Assembly: GCA_049642465.1 (NCBI GenBank)
Contig: JBAROV010000038.1
Coordinates: 1 to 41,954 of the forward strand
Direction: 5' to 3'
DNA length: 41,954 bases
Source: CAWDPQ01 sp049642465
Lineage (GTDB): Bacteria > Acidobacteriota > Vicinamibacteria > Vicinamibacterales > 2-12-FULL-66-21
Shown here: positions 7,550 to 14,841 of the stretch, piece after piece
Numbering within the stretch: position 1 is the first letter of the stretch
How the letters are laid out: every line of letters begins with the position of its first letter
The notes under the pieces: model-generated
Database searches by the model: none
What the model was told of the DNA's origin: nothing
What the model saw: the letters and a program-made list of their open reading frames with translations, nothing else
Translations under genes and position numbers: made by a program

Positions 7550-8611
7550 TCACTTTGCTACGGGATGTCGTCGCGGCATCCGCACGACGTTCCCGGTGCT
7601 TCGCGGCGCAACCGGAATCTTCACCTGCTGACTTGCCGCCACCAGATCCTCTTTCAGCAAGTGCGCGTAGTGCTGCTCAGTGACAGCGACACTCGAATGT
7701 CCGAGGATCTTCGACAGTTTGTAGATGTCGCCGCCGGCCTGGAGCCACCGCGTGCCGAAGGTATGGCGCAGCACGTGCGGGGTTAGCGACGGAATCTTCG
7801 CCCGCGCCGACCCTTCCGAGAGCACCTCACGTAGCCGCTGCGGATTCTGCCTCCACAGCTTGCCGTCCTCTTCGAGTTGCTCCTCCAGTGCCGCGCGGGC
7901 ATCCGGCTGCGTCGGCACGTCGCGTTCCTTGCGGAACTTCCCGATCACATGCACCGTGCCACGCAGCCAATCGATATCGCGCTCAGGAACGATGCCGCGA
8001 ATCTCGTCAAGGCGGCAGCCGGTCCCGAGCGCGAACCGAACGAATCGCTGGAAGCGCGGGTGAAGCGCTTCCAGCAGGAGTGTCTCTTCGTCGAGCGTCA
8101 GCACTCGTGTCCGCGGCCTGTCCTTGCCACGCTTGATGCCGCGGAACGGGTTGCGGATGTCGTAGCCTTCGTCGATCGCGCGCTCGAAGATGGACTGAAG
8201 CAGACCGCGCTCGCGCCGTACCGTGCTCTCCGAAACCAGACGGCGGTTCTTGTGGCCCGGATTGTCCGTCATCTGCGTCCGCCGGAGATTCAGATACCGG
8301 ACGATGTCGGACTTCGTGATGTCGTCGAGCCGTCTGGCGCCGAAATGCGGAAGAAAATGCGCGACGATCTGCGCGTCACGGTTTCTCGCCGACTTGAGCG
8401 GTGTGTACGTTTTCCGGTAGACGTCCCACCACTCAGCGAAGCTCGGGATCGTGCTCTTCCATCCGTGGACGCCGGCGCGGATGTCGAGCTCGATCTCGTT
8501 GGCCCGCCGCTCGGCGGCCTTCCGGTCGGCGAACCCGGTGGACTCGCGGAACAGCCGACCGTTGATCATCTTCCGGAAGTACCAGATGCCGCCGCGCTTC
8601 CGCAAAGCCAT
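7550..8611 (-). CDS. int: Tyrosine site-specific recombinase (integrase)
   Basis: 353 residues with an N-terminal Arm-DNA-binding region ('GGIWYFRKMINGRLFRESTG'), a SAM-like core-binding domain and a catalytic domain. The catalytic residues are all visible: the Arg in 'GTGCRLDEIRGI', 'HVLRHTFGTRW' (H-x-x-R), the His of 'LGHSSVAVTEQHYAH' and the Tyr nucleophile in 'QHY'. GGGGGAG five bases before the ATG is a good ribosome binding site. Its 3' end is 213 bp from the left attachment repeat, as expected for an enzyme that integrates the island into tRNA-Pro. Confidence 0.96.
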   Translation of the reverse strand: MALRKRGGIWYFRKMINGRLFRESTGFADRKAAERRANEIELDIRAGVHGWKSTIPSFAEWWDVYRKTYTPLKSARNRDAQIVAHFLPHFGARRLDDITKSDIVRYLNLRRTQMTDNPGHKNRRLVSESTVRRERGLLQSIFERAIDEGYDIRNPFRGIKRGKDRPRTRVLTLDEETLLLEALHPRFQRFVRFALGTGCRLDEIRGIVPERDIDWLRGTVHVIGKFRKERDVPTQPDARAALEEQLEEDGKLWRQNPQRLREVLSEGSARAKIPSLTPHVLRHTFGTRWLQAGGDIYKLSKILGHSSVAVTEQHYAHLLKEDLVAASQQVKIPVAPRSTGNVVRMPRRHPVAK

Positions 8612-8813
8612 ATTTCTCCCCCTTTCTCATCCAGCGATCGAGCGCATCGCGGTCGAACCGAACCCTACGGCCGTCTCTGATGAACGGCAACTGGCATCGG
8701 TTGATCCGGTGGTAGATCGCATGACGCGTCATGCAGAGGTACTTCGCGGCTGTCCTGACGTCGAACCACTGCGACTCGACGTCTGATCCTGGAGCAACGT
8801 CTCTCGGTTCCAT
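8433..8813 (-). CDS. Excisionase/AlpA-type helix-turn-helix protein
   Basis: The first ~75 residues are a MerR-like HTH_17 domain: 'WFDVRTAAKYLCMTRHAIYH' followed by 'LPFIRDGRRVRFDRDALDRW'. Such proteins bind attachment DNA and direct the integrase toward excision, or act as transcription factors. The gene precedes the integrase on the same strand. Its frame runs 179 bp into the integrase gene, and the part after 'WMRKGEKYGFAEARR' looks non-conserved. Either the overlap is real or an original stop near 8610 was lost by mutation. The functional protein probably ends around residue 70. Confidence 0.8.
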   Translation of the reverse strand: MEPRDVAPGSDVESQWFDVRTAAKYLCMTRHAIYHRINRCQLPFIRDGRRVRFDRDALDRWMRKGEKYGFAEARRHLVLPEDDQRSAVPRVHRVRRPEGRRAAGQRDRARHPRRRPRMEEHDPELR

Positions 8814-9224
8814 GGCGGAACTCCTGCGAAATGCCGAGGAGTGTTGTCAGGAGGGGCCAGCGGGTTGATCTGAGATCAGCCCGTCCGGCGTGTCGGGGAC
8901 CGCCCTCGGGTTCAAGCGGCCCGTATGACTGCCTGGCCTATGGCCTAAGCAAACCTCTGAACCAGGAACGCCCGTACTGAAAGTCGCTTTCAACGTAGGC
9001 GCCTGATGATTTCCGCAAGCACGCCCTTGGGGGGCGCGTGCGCTCCTCCGCGCCGTGCGACGCGGGGACGAGGCGAGAGGTGAGGACTCGATGCTAACGC
9101 CGGAGACTCCCGGCCGTCAACGTGATCGACGCATGGCGACGCATGGCAACTGCCGGCAAGAGGCTCTTGGACCTCTGGCTGTGTCGTGGCGGACGATGCG
9201 ACACTGGCGTCCGGACTTCACAAC
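8814..9224. other. Non-coding stretch upstream of the excisionase-like gene
   Basis: No convincing gene in 411 bp. It contains a near-perfect 21-bp palindrome at 8863-8883 (GGGTTGATCT-G-AGATCAGCCC, one G/T pair off) and a GC-rich hairpin around 9020-9042 (GCACGCCC...GGGCGCGTGC). The palindrome lies ~50 bp upstream of the excisionase-like start and could be an operator; this is speculative. Confidence 0.5.
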
Positions 9225-9927
9225 ATGCGAATCGTTGCGCTCAGCGATCAGCACGGGTTCCTGCCCGACGTTCCGCCGTGCGATCTCGTGATCGTTGCCG
9301 GTGACGTGTGCCCGGACCGCTTCGGCCCGTTCATGGCGGCACACGATCCGCAGCAGCAACAGGCGTGGTTCGATCGGAAGATTCGGCCGTGGCTCGCGAG
9401 CGCGCCGGCGACACACAAGCTCCTCACGTGGGGGAACCACGACTGGTGTGGGCAGGCCTGCAGTTTTCGCGCAGACTCGCCTGCGCATGCGCTTTCAACG
9501 GATCTTCAGATTCTTGTGGACGAAGGCACGACGGTTCCGCGCTCCGGAGGCGCAGATGGACATGTCTCCGTGTGGGCGACGCCCTGGTCCAACAAGTTCA
9601 TGCGGTGGGCGTTCATGAAGCGGCCGACCGATCTCGAGCGCGTCTACGCGGCGATCCCGGACGGCACCGATATCCTCGTGTCGCATCAACCTCCACCACG
9701 GCGACCGCACGCTGAACTTGGACACCGGCCGCGTCGAACATGTCGGCAGTCGCGAACTAGTGGATGCGATCGAGAGAGTCCGGCCGAGGATCGTGATTTG
9801 CGGTCACGTTCATGGGGGCTTCGGTCAGTTCGAGCATCAGGGCGTTCCGATCTACAACGTCAGCGTGGTCGACGAGAGCTACCGGTTCGTCAACGCGCCA
9901 ACGGTCATCGACCTGCCAGACGTCTGA
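9225..9927 (+). pseudogene. Metallophosphoesterase, frameshifted
   Basis: The 5' frame from the ATG at 9225 reads a calcineurin-like phosphoesterase: 'MRIVALSDQHGF' (D-x-H), 'VIVAGDVCPD' (GD), 'LTWGNHDW' (GNHD) and 'ILVSHQPP'. Around 9693-9700 the frame is lost; the second frame continues 'HHGDRTLNLDTGRVEHVGSR' and then 'RIVICGHVHGGFG' (GHxHG) to the stop at 9927. Together they give the complete motif set, so an indel of one extra base or two lost bases in the run CATCAACCTCCACCACGG broke a once-intact gene of ~235 codons. A sequencing error cannot be excluded. A second copy of the gene's tail lies at 10563. Confidence 0.85.
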
Positions 9928-9969
9928 CGCAGCGTGGACGGTCCAGTGTTCAGGATTTCGCGCTGTTCA

Positions 9970-10512
9970 TTAATTCTGAACGCGCTTGAGGATAGGCGGA
10001 GGATTGATGGGAACAATTCGTATTGAGAGTGGCCGTGAGATTGGCGAACGGCGGCGGATCCGCGGACGCTGCTCACGGATCAGCCCGTTCCTTGGGTCGA
10101 CGTACAAACCGACGACGGGGCGATCGCCGCCACCGTATCTTCGATTGTTGCTGTAAGCGAGACGGTCTGGCCCGATGTAGCAATCCGTTTCGATTTCCCA
10201 CATCACGTGATCCCAAATGTGGGATCCGCTGATGCTCCGGCGATCCAGCTTCTGTGAGAGCTCGCTGTGCACCTTGTTCCAGGGCCTGCCGATGCAGGAA
10301 CGAAGGTAGCGCTTCAGCGGGTTGATCAGGTCGGAGAATTCCTTCGCGTTCCACCCGTACTGACGGCCGCGAGAGACCGGCAGCCTGACGGGTTCTTCGT
10401 AGTCAGCATCCCGATCGTACCGTCGGATCGGCAGCCCCTTTGTTTTCTTGCTCGGGTTGCTGTGTCCGCGCCGTGGCCGCTCGGTCACGACCTTGGCCAT
10501 GTCGTCACGCAT
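9970..10512 (-). CDS. Conserved hypothetical protein (180 aa)
   Basis: A basic protein with 'PSKKTKGLPIRRYDRDADYE' near the start and a helical segment 'NPLKRYLRSCIGRPWNKVHS' then 'ELSQKLDRRSISGSHIWDHV', followed by 'DCYIGP'. I do not recognise a catalytic motif. The central segment resembles anonymous proteins on mobile elements in Planctomycetes and related bacteria. GGAGG about 12 nt upstream supports the ATG at 10512. It lies opposite in strand and exactly between the broken metallophosphoesterase and the duplicated tail of that gene, so it may have been inserted there. Confidence 0.6.
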   Translation of the reverse strand: MRDDMAKVVTERPRRGHSNPSKKTKGLPIRRYDRDADYEEPVRLPVSRGRQYGWNAKEFSDLINPLKRYLRSCIGRPWNKVHSELSQKLDRRSISGSHIWDHVMWEIETDCYIGPDRLAYSNNRRYGGGDRPVVGLYVDPRNGLIREQRPRIRRRSPISRPLSIRIVPINPPPILKRVQN

Positions 10513-10562
10513 GCAAAGCTGCCCTCCTGGCCAGCCGGCCAGAATAGCAGACTTCGCGCGCT

Positions 10563-10748
10563 CTCGGGAGCCGTGAATTGCTTGATGCGATCGACAGAGT
10601 CCCGAGGATCGTGATCTGCGGACACGTTCATGGGGGGCTTCGGTCGGGGTTGAGCATCAGGGCATTCCCGATCTACAACGTTAGCGTCGTCGACGAGGCG
10701 TACCGGCTCGGCAATGCGCCGACGGTCATCGAATTGCCGGATCCCTGA
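10563..10748 (+). pseudogene. Duplicated 3' fragment of the metallophosphoesterase gene
   Basis: The stretch aligns without large gaps to ~9748-9927: matching pieces are 'SRELLDAIDRV', 'RIVICGHVHGG', 'IYNVSVVDEAYRLGNAPTVI' and 'ELPDP' plus stop. Identity at DNA level is roughly three quarters or more by eye. Relative to the first copy there is a three-base deletion at AGAGTCCCGAGG and frame-breaking changes after the GHVHG codons, so it is not translated as one protein. No 5' half of the gene is present. Confidence 0.75.
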
Positions 10749-10776
10749 AGCGGTTCGGCTTTCCGGAGGCGGATCA

Positions 10777-11211
10777 ATGGCAAAGAAACGCCGCAAGAGC
10801 GGCCGACCCCAGATGCTTCGTCGTAACGTCGAGATCTCATCGTTTTCTGTGAGGGTCCGCCTCGACGCCGTGCACCGCAAGGGTGAGGATCCCCATATCG
10901 AGGGCGAGCCTTGGCTGGAGTTGCGAGGCACGGCAACCGAGGCGGTGCGGGATGTGCGGGACGTGAGGATCAGCATGTACCCACGAGACACGCTCCAGGT
11001 CGGCCCTGCTAGGCCCGCCTCGGTTGGAGCCGTCATCGACGCGCGGCCGGAGCTGTCGTTTGTTCTGACCTGGCCGCAGGTCGATTTCGATCGGATTTGG
11101 GCATTGGCTCTTAGCGGCCGGCTCACGCACGGCAGCCTCTACTTTACGAAGCCTCACTACAACACCGGACTGGTGGTGAACGCATCCTTCTCGAACGAGG
11201 CGGAAGAGTAG
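10777..11211 (+). CDS. Hypothetical protein (144 aa)
   Basis: Starts 'MAKKRRKSGRPQMLRRNVEI' after GGAGG (8 nt spacing), a clear ribosome binding site. The basic leader is followed by what looks like an all-beta domain with alternating hydrophobic strands ('FSVRVRLDAV', 'PWLELRGTAT', 'DVRISMYP', 'LSFVLTW') and a 'GSLYFTKPHYNTGLVVNASF' tail. I do not recognise the family. It stands just upstream of the DUF2442 gene with a 13-bp gap, so the two may be co-transcribed. Confidence 0.65.
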   Translation: MAKKRRKSGRPQMLRRNVEISSFSVRVRLDAVHRKGEDPHIEGEPWLELRGTATEAVRDVRDVRISMYPRDTLQVGPARPASVGAVIDARPELSFVLTWPQVDFDRIWALALSGRLTHGSLYFTKPHYNTGLVVNASFSNEAEE

Positions 11212-11224
11212 ATCGCGAAGGACT

Positions 11225-11569
11225 ATGAGGACAACTGCAGTGACGCGGAACGATCGGATGCGCTACGCACGGGCCCGCGCCCGAGGACGAGCCCGAACGC
11301 AAGATGCTTCAGCTGTCGTCGATGCGCGTTACGACAAGAGTCGGGATCGCGTCGATCTGATTTTTGGCGGGGGAGGCGCGATGTCGATTCCTCGCAACAT
11401 GATTCCCGGCCTGAAACGGGCATCCACGTCGAAGCTTGACGCTATCTTGCTCTCTCCGGGCGGGGATGCCTTGTCGTGGCCGTCGCTTGACGTGGATGTG
11501 CACGTGCCGGGGTTAGTCCAGCGGGTGTTCGGCCGTCTGTTTGCGGCAACGACAGAACGCCGAGGCTGA
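11225..11569 (+). CDS. DUF2442 domain protein
   Basis: Residues ~30-110 carry the DUF2442 pattern: 'VVDARYDKSRDRVDLIFGGG' then 'MSIPRNMIPGLKRAS', 'LDAILLSPGGDALSWPSLDV' and 'DVHVPGLVQRVFG'. The domain is common beside DUF4160 or HTH proteins and has been suggested to act in toxin-antitoxin-like or regulatory modules, without a proven biochemical role. Here the N-terminal 30 residues are Arg-rich and no DUF4160 partner is visible. It runs convergent with the AbiE pair, 37 bp away. Confidence 0.8.
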   Translation: MRTTAVTRNDRMRYARARARGRARTQDASAVVDARYDKSRDRVDLIFGGGGAMSIPRNMIPGLKRASTSKLDAILLSPGGDALSWPSLDVDVHVPGLVQRVFGRLFAATTERRG

Positions 11570-11606
11570 TGAAACGCTCTCTCTCATCGGGACTCGTTGC
11601 TACTTG

Positions 11607-12461
11607 CTATCCCCGTCTAGCGACTTCTGCCAGGACAGGGTCGAGCCAGGCTCGCAGGACTTCGTGCGCCTCCTGAATGCTTGGTGCGACTCCAACCTGT
11701 TCTGCTTCCCTGCGATAGCTGACCGCAAGTTCGGGCGGAGGAGGCGGAAGTCGTTCGGGGACGACATGAGTCGCACGTCGATCGAAGACACGTCGAATGG
11801 CGTTCTTGAGCAGCGTGTCGTCCACACGCTCATGCTGCAGGATCAGTAAAAGGTCGACGAGATCCCTGGCTCGCGTCGTCCCGCCACCTTTGTACGTGCG
11901 CGTGTACGCGTGCAGCTTCTCAGCAACCTGACGCTCCAACGGGATGAGCAGCACATCGATCGGCTCAAGACCGAGTCTAGTCAGGAGTCCCGGTCGCTGC
12001 GCGGGTTGCGCATCCCAAGGATCCGGTGCGTTGATGCTGACGTCTACTTGGAGTGGTTCGAATTGCCGTCCGGCAAGCGCACTTTCCACTTTGTACCGAA
12101 TGGCGAGACCGACACCCGCTTCACGAAGTTCCTCGCTGCCCGTGATCGCGAATGTAAAGTTGTCGCCAAGATCCTCGGTTGCCGCTCGTTGCAGATCGGC
12201 GCGGGCCGCTTCTGCGCCCTTGACGTGATCCGCATCCAGGTCGAGCGAGGCACGTGCGCGCTCGCCGAGCCTGGTCTCAATGGCCATTCCTCCCTTTAGT
12301 GCCCATCGATTCGGCGCAACTTTCATGAGGCGCACCGTCAAGCGTTCGAGGGCCGCTTGGCGACGGACGATGTATGCAGGGACCTTGAGACGGCCAGCGC
12401 GCTCGCGCAGCGTGGCCTCGACCGCGGCACGAAAGGCTGCGGGAGTGGGGTACTCACGCAC
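11607..12461 (-). CDS. abiEii: AbiEii/AbiGii-family toxin (nucleotidyltransferase)
   Basis: About 284 residues. 'RWALKGGMAIETRL' followed by 'ASLDLDAD' is the GG...D-x-D nucleotidyltransferase core of the AbiEii toxin, and 'EKLHAYTRTYKGGGTTRARD' plus 'DLLLIL' is the characteristic middle motif. In type IV TA systems the enzyme modifies tRNA with nucleotides and blocks growth; AbiE pairs give phage-abortive infection. I place the start at the GTG at 12461 ('VREYPTPAAF'), which has GAGGAGG nine bases upstream and overlaps the antitoxin stop by 8 bp. The longer open frame upstream lies inside the antitoxin gene. Confidence 0.93.
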   Translation of the reverse strand: MREYPTPAAFRAAVEATLRERAGRLKVPAYIVRRQAALERLTVRLMKVAPNRWALKGGMAIETRLGERARASLDLDADHVKGAEAARADLQRAATEDLGDNFTFAITGSEELREAGVGLAIRYKVESALAGRQFEPLQVDVSINAPDPWDAQPAQRPGLLTRLGLEPIDVLLIPLERQVAEKLHAYTRTYKGGGTTRARDLVDLLLILQHERVDDTLLKNAIRRVFDRRATHVVPERLPPPPPELAVSYRREAEQVGVAPSIQEAHEVLRAWLDPVLAEVARRG

Positions 12462-13089
12462 GTGCCCCGGCCTCCTCAACCGCTCGTTGGACAAGTTGCT
12501 GGACACGCGTCGAGTGGCCCTTAACAGCCGTGTGGAGCTCGTTCTGCGAGACGAGACCTGTCTTGAGCGCGCGCGCGGTGGCTTCGACAATTACGCTCGG
12601 GTCGGCACCGATATCGGCGACGTCGGCAATGGTCCTTGCGGGCGATGTGACCTGCACGCCGAAACGGTTGGCCACTTCATCTCGGCGCAGTGGAACGGTT
12701 GTCGTATGCAACTTGACGGCGGTCGCAACTTGTGCCGTGCGTGGTCGGCGCTCCCGAGGCAGCGTCAGATGGATTTCGTGCGAACGAGACGGCGCCAGCT
12801 GGTAAAGAGTGAGCGCAGTATCGTGAGAGACCACAGCACTACGTGGCGCGAATCGGAGCCAGGCCGCGATGATGTCTTCGTGTGAATCTGAAGGCACGCC
12901 GACAAGTCGATAGAAGCCACGGTCAATCCGCTCGAAGTGGCCGGCGGCGACATGGTGGACAAGGCTGCGAGCGCTGTAGCCGAGCCCGCGCGCCTGCGCG
13001 GCAGTGAAATGGCCCGCCTGATTTGACGCAAGTTCAAACAAGCGCTGGAGCTTGTTCGTCCGCGAAACGGCGAGCTTCTTGGTACTCAT
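12454..13089 (-). CDS. abiEi: AbiEi-family type IV antitoxin
   Basis: 211 residues. An N-terminal winged HTH ('GHFTAAQARGLGYSARSLVH' then 'GHFERIDRGFYRL') is followed by the AbiEi C-terminal domain ('SAVVSHDTALTLYQL', 'RPRTAQVATAVKLHTTTVPL', 'TSPARTIADVADIG'). AbiEi counteracts the toxin without binding it and represses its own operon by binding inverted repeats upstream, and an inverted repeat begins at the start codon here. A TATACT box lies 9 nt before the ATG on the minus strand. It overlaps and precedes abiEii, the canonical order. Confidence 0.92.
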   Translation of the reverse strand: MSTKKLAVSRTNKLQRLFELASNQAGHFTAAQARGLGYSARSLVHHVAAGHFERIDRGFYRLVGVPSDSHEDIIAAWLRFAPRSAVVSHDTALTLYQLAPSRSHEIHLTLPRERRPRTAQVATAVKLHTTTVPLRRDEVANRFGVQVTSPARTIADVADIGADPSVIVEATARALKTGLVSQNELHTAVKGHSTRVQQLVQRAVEEAGARA

Positions 13090-13131
13090 GTCCCATTTAG
13101 TATACGCTACACGTAATTAAATAGGGACATG
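13087..13131. promoter_or_regulatory. Inverted-repeat operator between abiEi and a divergent AbiEi-like gene
   Basis: CATGTCCCATTTA (13087-13099) is mirrored by TAAATAGGGACATG (13118-13131), differing by a single extra A. The left arm includes the abiEi start codon and a TATACT minus-strand -10 box lies between the arms. AbiEi antitoxins are known to repress through two inverted repeats, so this is the likely operator. The right arm lies 50 bp upstream of the divergent gene's start, so both directions could be controlled. Confidence 0.7.
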
Positions 13132-13181
13132 AACAGTCAGAACCGTTGCTTTGTCCGAAGAATGCGCTACATTTCTGACAA

Positions 13182-13877
13182 ATGGCTCGTGGGCCCGCGC
13201 TGGATCTCCAGGCACAGATCGATAGCCGCGTCGCCGGTCACTCGGGCAAGGTATGGACGCCTGTCGATTTTCTGGATCTCGGTCCTCGTGCCGCCGTCGA
13301 CAAGTCGCTGCAGCGTCTCACCGCCGACAAGAAATTATCTCGGATCGCCCGTGGTCTCTACTACCGCCCGGGCACAAATGCGTTGACCCGCAAGCCCACG
13401 ACCGCCAATGTCCGAGCCATCGTAGATGCAATCGCACGGCGAGACCAGAGCCGCATCGTCGTCGACGGCCTGACCGCCGCGAATGATCTCGGTCTCACGA
13501 CGGCCGTACCCGCGCGCGTGAGGGTCCTTACCGACGCACGACTGCGGCCGATCGAAATGGGCAAACAGCGGATCGTTTTTCAGACGGTCGCGCCAAGGCG
13601 CTTGTACTGGGCGGGGCGGCCAGCGATGAGAGTCGTGCAAGCCCTGTACTGGCTCAGGGACCTCCTGGACTCTGACAACGCGGACATCCCGCAACGCCTG
13701 CGCGCGATCCTCACCGACCGGCGTCACGGCGAATCGATCCGAGATGATCTGCGACGGGGACTTCCCACGTTGCCAATCTGGATGCAATCGATCGTCCGGC
13801 AACTTCTCGAAACCCAGCCTCGATCGGCCGCGACCGCCCGCAAAACCCAAAGGCGACAGCGTGAACGAAGCGTATAG
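13182..13877 (+). CDS. AbiEi-like / DUF6088 family protein
   Basis: 231 residues. The start resembles antitoxin-type winged helices: 'QIDSRVAGHSGKVWTPVDFL' followed by 'AAVDKSLQRLTADKKLSRIA' and 'RGLYYRPG'. Later 'IVVDGLTAANDLGLTTAVPA' and 'VLTDARLRPIEMGKQRIVF' match the DUF6088/AbiEi-like middle domain. No toxin follows it on this strand; the next gene is an HNH nuclease. It is divergent from the AbiE pair with the operator between. TTGCTT-N16-TACATT (13146-13173) ends 8 nt before the ATG, suggesting a leaderless message. It may be an orphan antitoxin or regulator. Confidence 0.8.
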   Translation: MARGPALDLQAQIDSRVAGHSGKVWTPVDFLDLGPRAAVDKSLQRLTADKKLSRIARGLYYRPGTNALTRKPTTANVRAIVDAIARRDQSRIVVDGLTAANDLGLTTAVPARVRVLTDARLRPIEMGKQRIVFQTVAPRRLYWAGRPAMRVVQALYWLRDLLDSDNADIPQRLRAILTDRRHGESIRDDLRRGLPTLPIWMQSIVRQLLETQPRSAATARKTQRRQRERSV

Positions 13878-13896
13878 TCAGTGCCAGTAGTCAGTG

Positions 13897-14838
13897 ATGC
13901 GGTACTGGTGGGTCAATCAGAACCAGACGTACCGGGCAGAAGTGCGCGGGAGCTTCATGTGGTCGCCGAAGCAGAACGCGAACGGAGCCCGCAACCAGTT
14001 TTATGAGAACATGCGAGAGGTCTCGCTCGGCGACGTCGTGTTCTCGTTCTGCGACACCCGCATCAAAGCTCTCGGCGTCGTGACCGGCGGAGCGCAAACC
14101 GGCCCCAAGCCGGACTTCGGCGCCGCAGGTTTGAACTGGTCGCGCGAAGGCTGGTTCGTCCCGGTCGACTACTGCGTCCTGAACAACCAGATCCGCCCCA
14201 AAGACCATGCGGCGATTCTTCGTCCGTTCCTGCCGGCGAAATACTCCCCGCTTCAGGAGAGCGGAGACGGCCTCCAGTCCGTCTACCTCGCCGAACTCCC
14301 GCAGGCCCTCGCTGACGCTCTCATCGGTCTCATCGGTCAAGCGTACTGGGATGCGTACTCGACGATCGCCGTTCTTCAGAGTGCGCCTGAGCCGACCGAC
14401 ATCGAGGCTGCGATTGTGGACGCGAGCATTACTGGACCGACGTTCAAAGAGCAGCTTGTCAGAGCGCGGCGTGGTCAGGGTGTGTTCAGGGCCAACGTTC
14501 TCCTGCGCGAAGAATTCTGTCGCGTCACGCGCGTGAATGAGCCGCGGCATCTGAAGGCGAGTCACATCAAGCCATGGCGAGACGCGACAGATGGAGAACG
14601 TCTCGACGGCGCCAACGGCCTGCTGCTGTCGCCGCACATCGATCACCTGTTCGACGAAGGATACATCACCTTTTCCAGTAGTCAGGAACTGGTCATCGTC
14701 CCGGAAGTCAGAGACAAGCTTCTGGATGCGTGGGGAATCGATGCTGGCGTTCGCGTGGGCGAGTTCTCTCTTGAGCAGAACGCCTTTCTGGAATACCACA
14801 GGGTAAACGTGTTCAAGCAGACCCTTCTCGGGAGGTAG
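13897..14838 (+). CDS. HNH endonuclease with N-terminal EVE-like domain
   Basis: About 313 residues. The first ~150 ('RYWWVNQNQTYRAEVRGSFM', 'NQFYENMREVSLGDVVFSF', 'IKALGVV') look like an EVE/PUA-type module, which in other nucleases reads modified bases. Residues ~190-260 are an HNH_2 domain: 'GVFRANVLLREEFCRVTRV', 'HLKASHIKPWRDATDGERLD' and 'NGLLLSPHIDHLFD'. This architecture fits a modification-dependent restriction enzyme, which is inference. A GTG three bases upstream is an alternative start. The stop is 3 bp from the start of the RecB-like helicase, so the two are translated as a unit. Confidence 0.85.
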   Translation: MRYWWVNQNQTYRAEVRGSFMWSPKQNANGARNQFYENMREVSLGDVVFSFCDTRIKALGVVTGGAQTGPKPDFGAAGLNWSREGWFVPVDYCVLNNQIRPKDHAAILRPFLPAKYSPLQESGDGLQSVYLAELPQALADALIGLIGQAYWDAYSTIAVLQSAPEPTDIEAAIVDASITGPTFKEQLVRARRGQGVFRANVLLREEFCRVTRVNEPRHLKASHIKPWRDATDGERLDGANGLLLSPHIDHLFDEGYITFSSSQELVIVPEVRDKLLDAWGIDAGVRVGEFSLEQNAFLEYHRVNVFKQTLLGR

Positions 14839-14841
14839 CCA

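Noticed and set aside
7288..7683. Open frame starting 'MVGATGFEPATPCAQG'
   Set aside because: The start is the tRNA-Pro fragment read as protein, a well-known artefact; the rest crosses the att region and palindrome and has no family.
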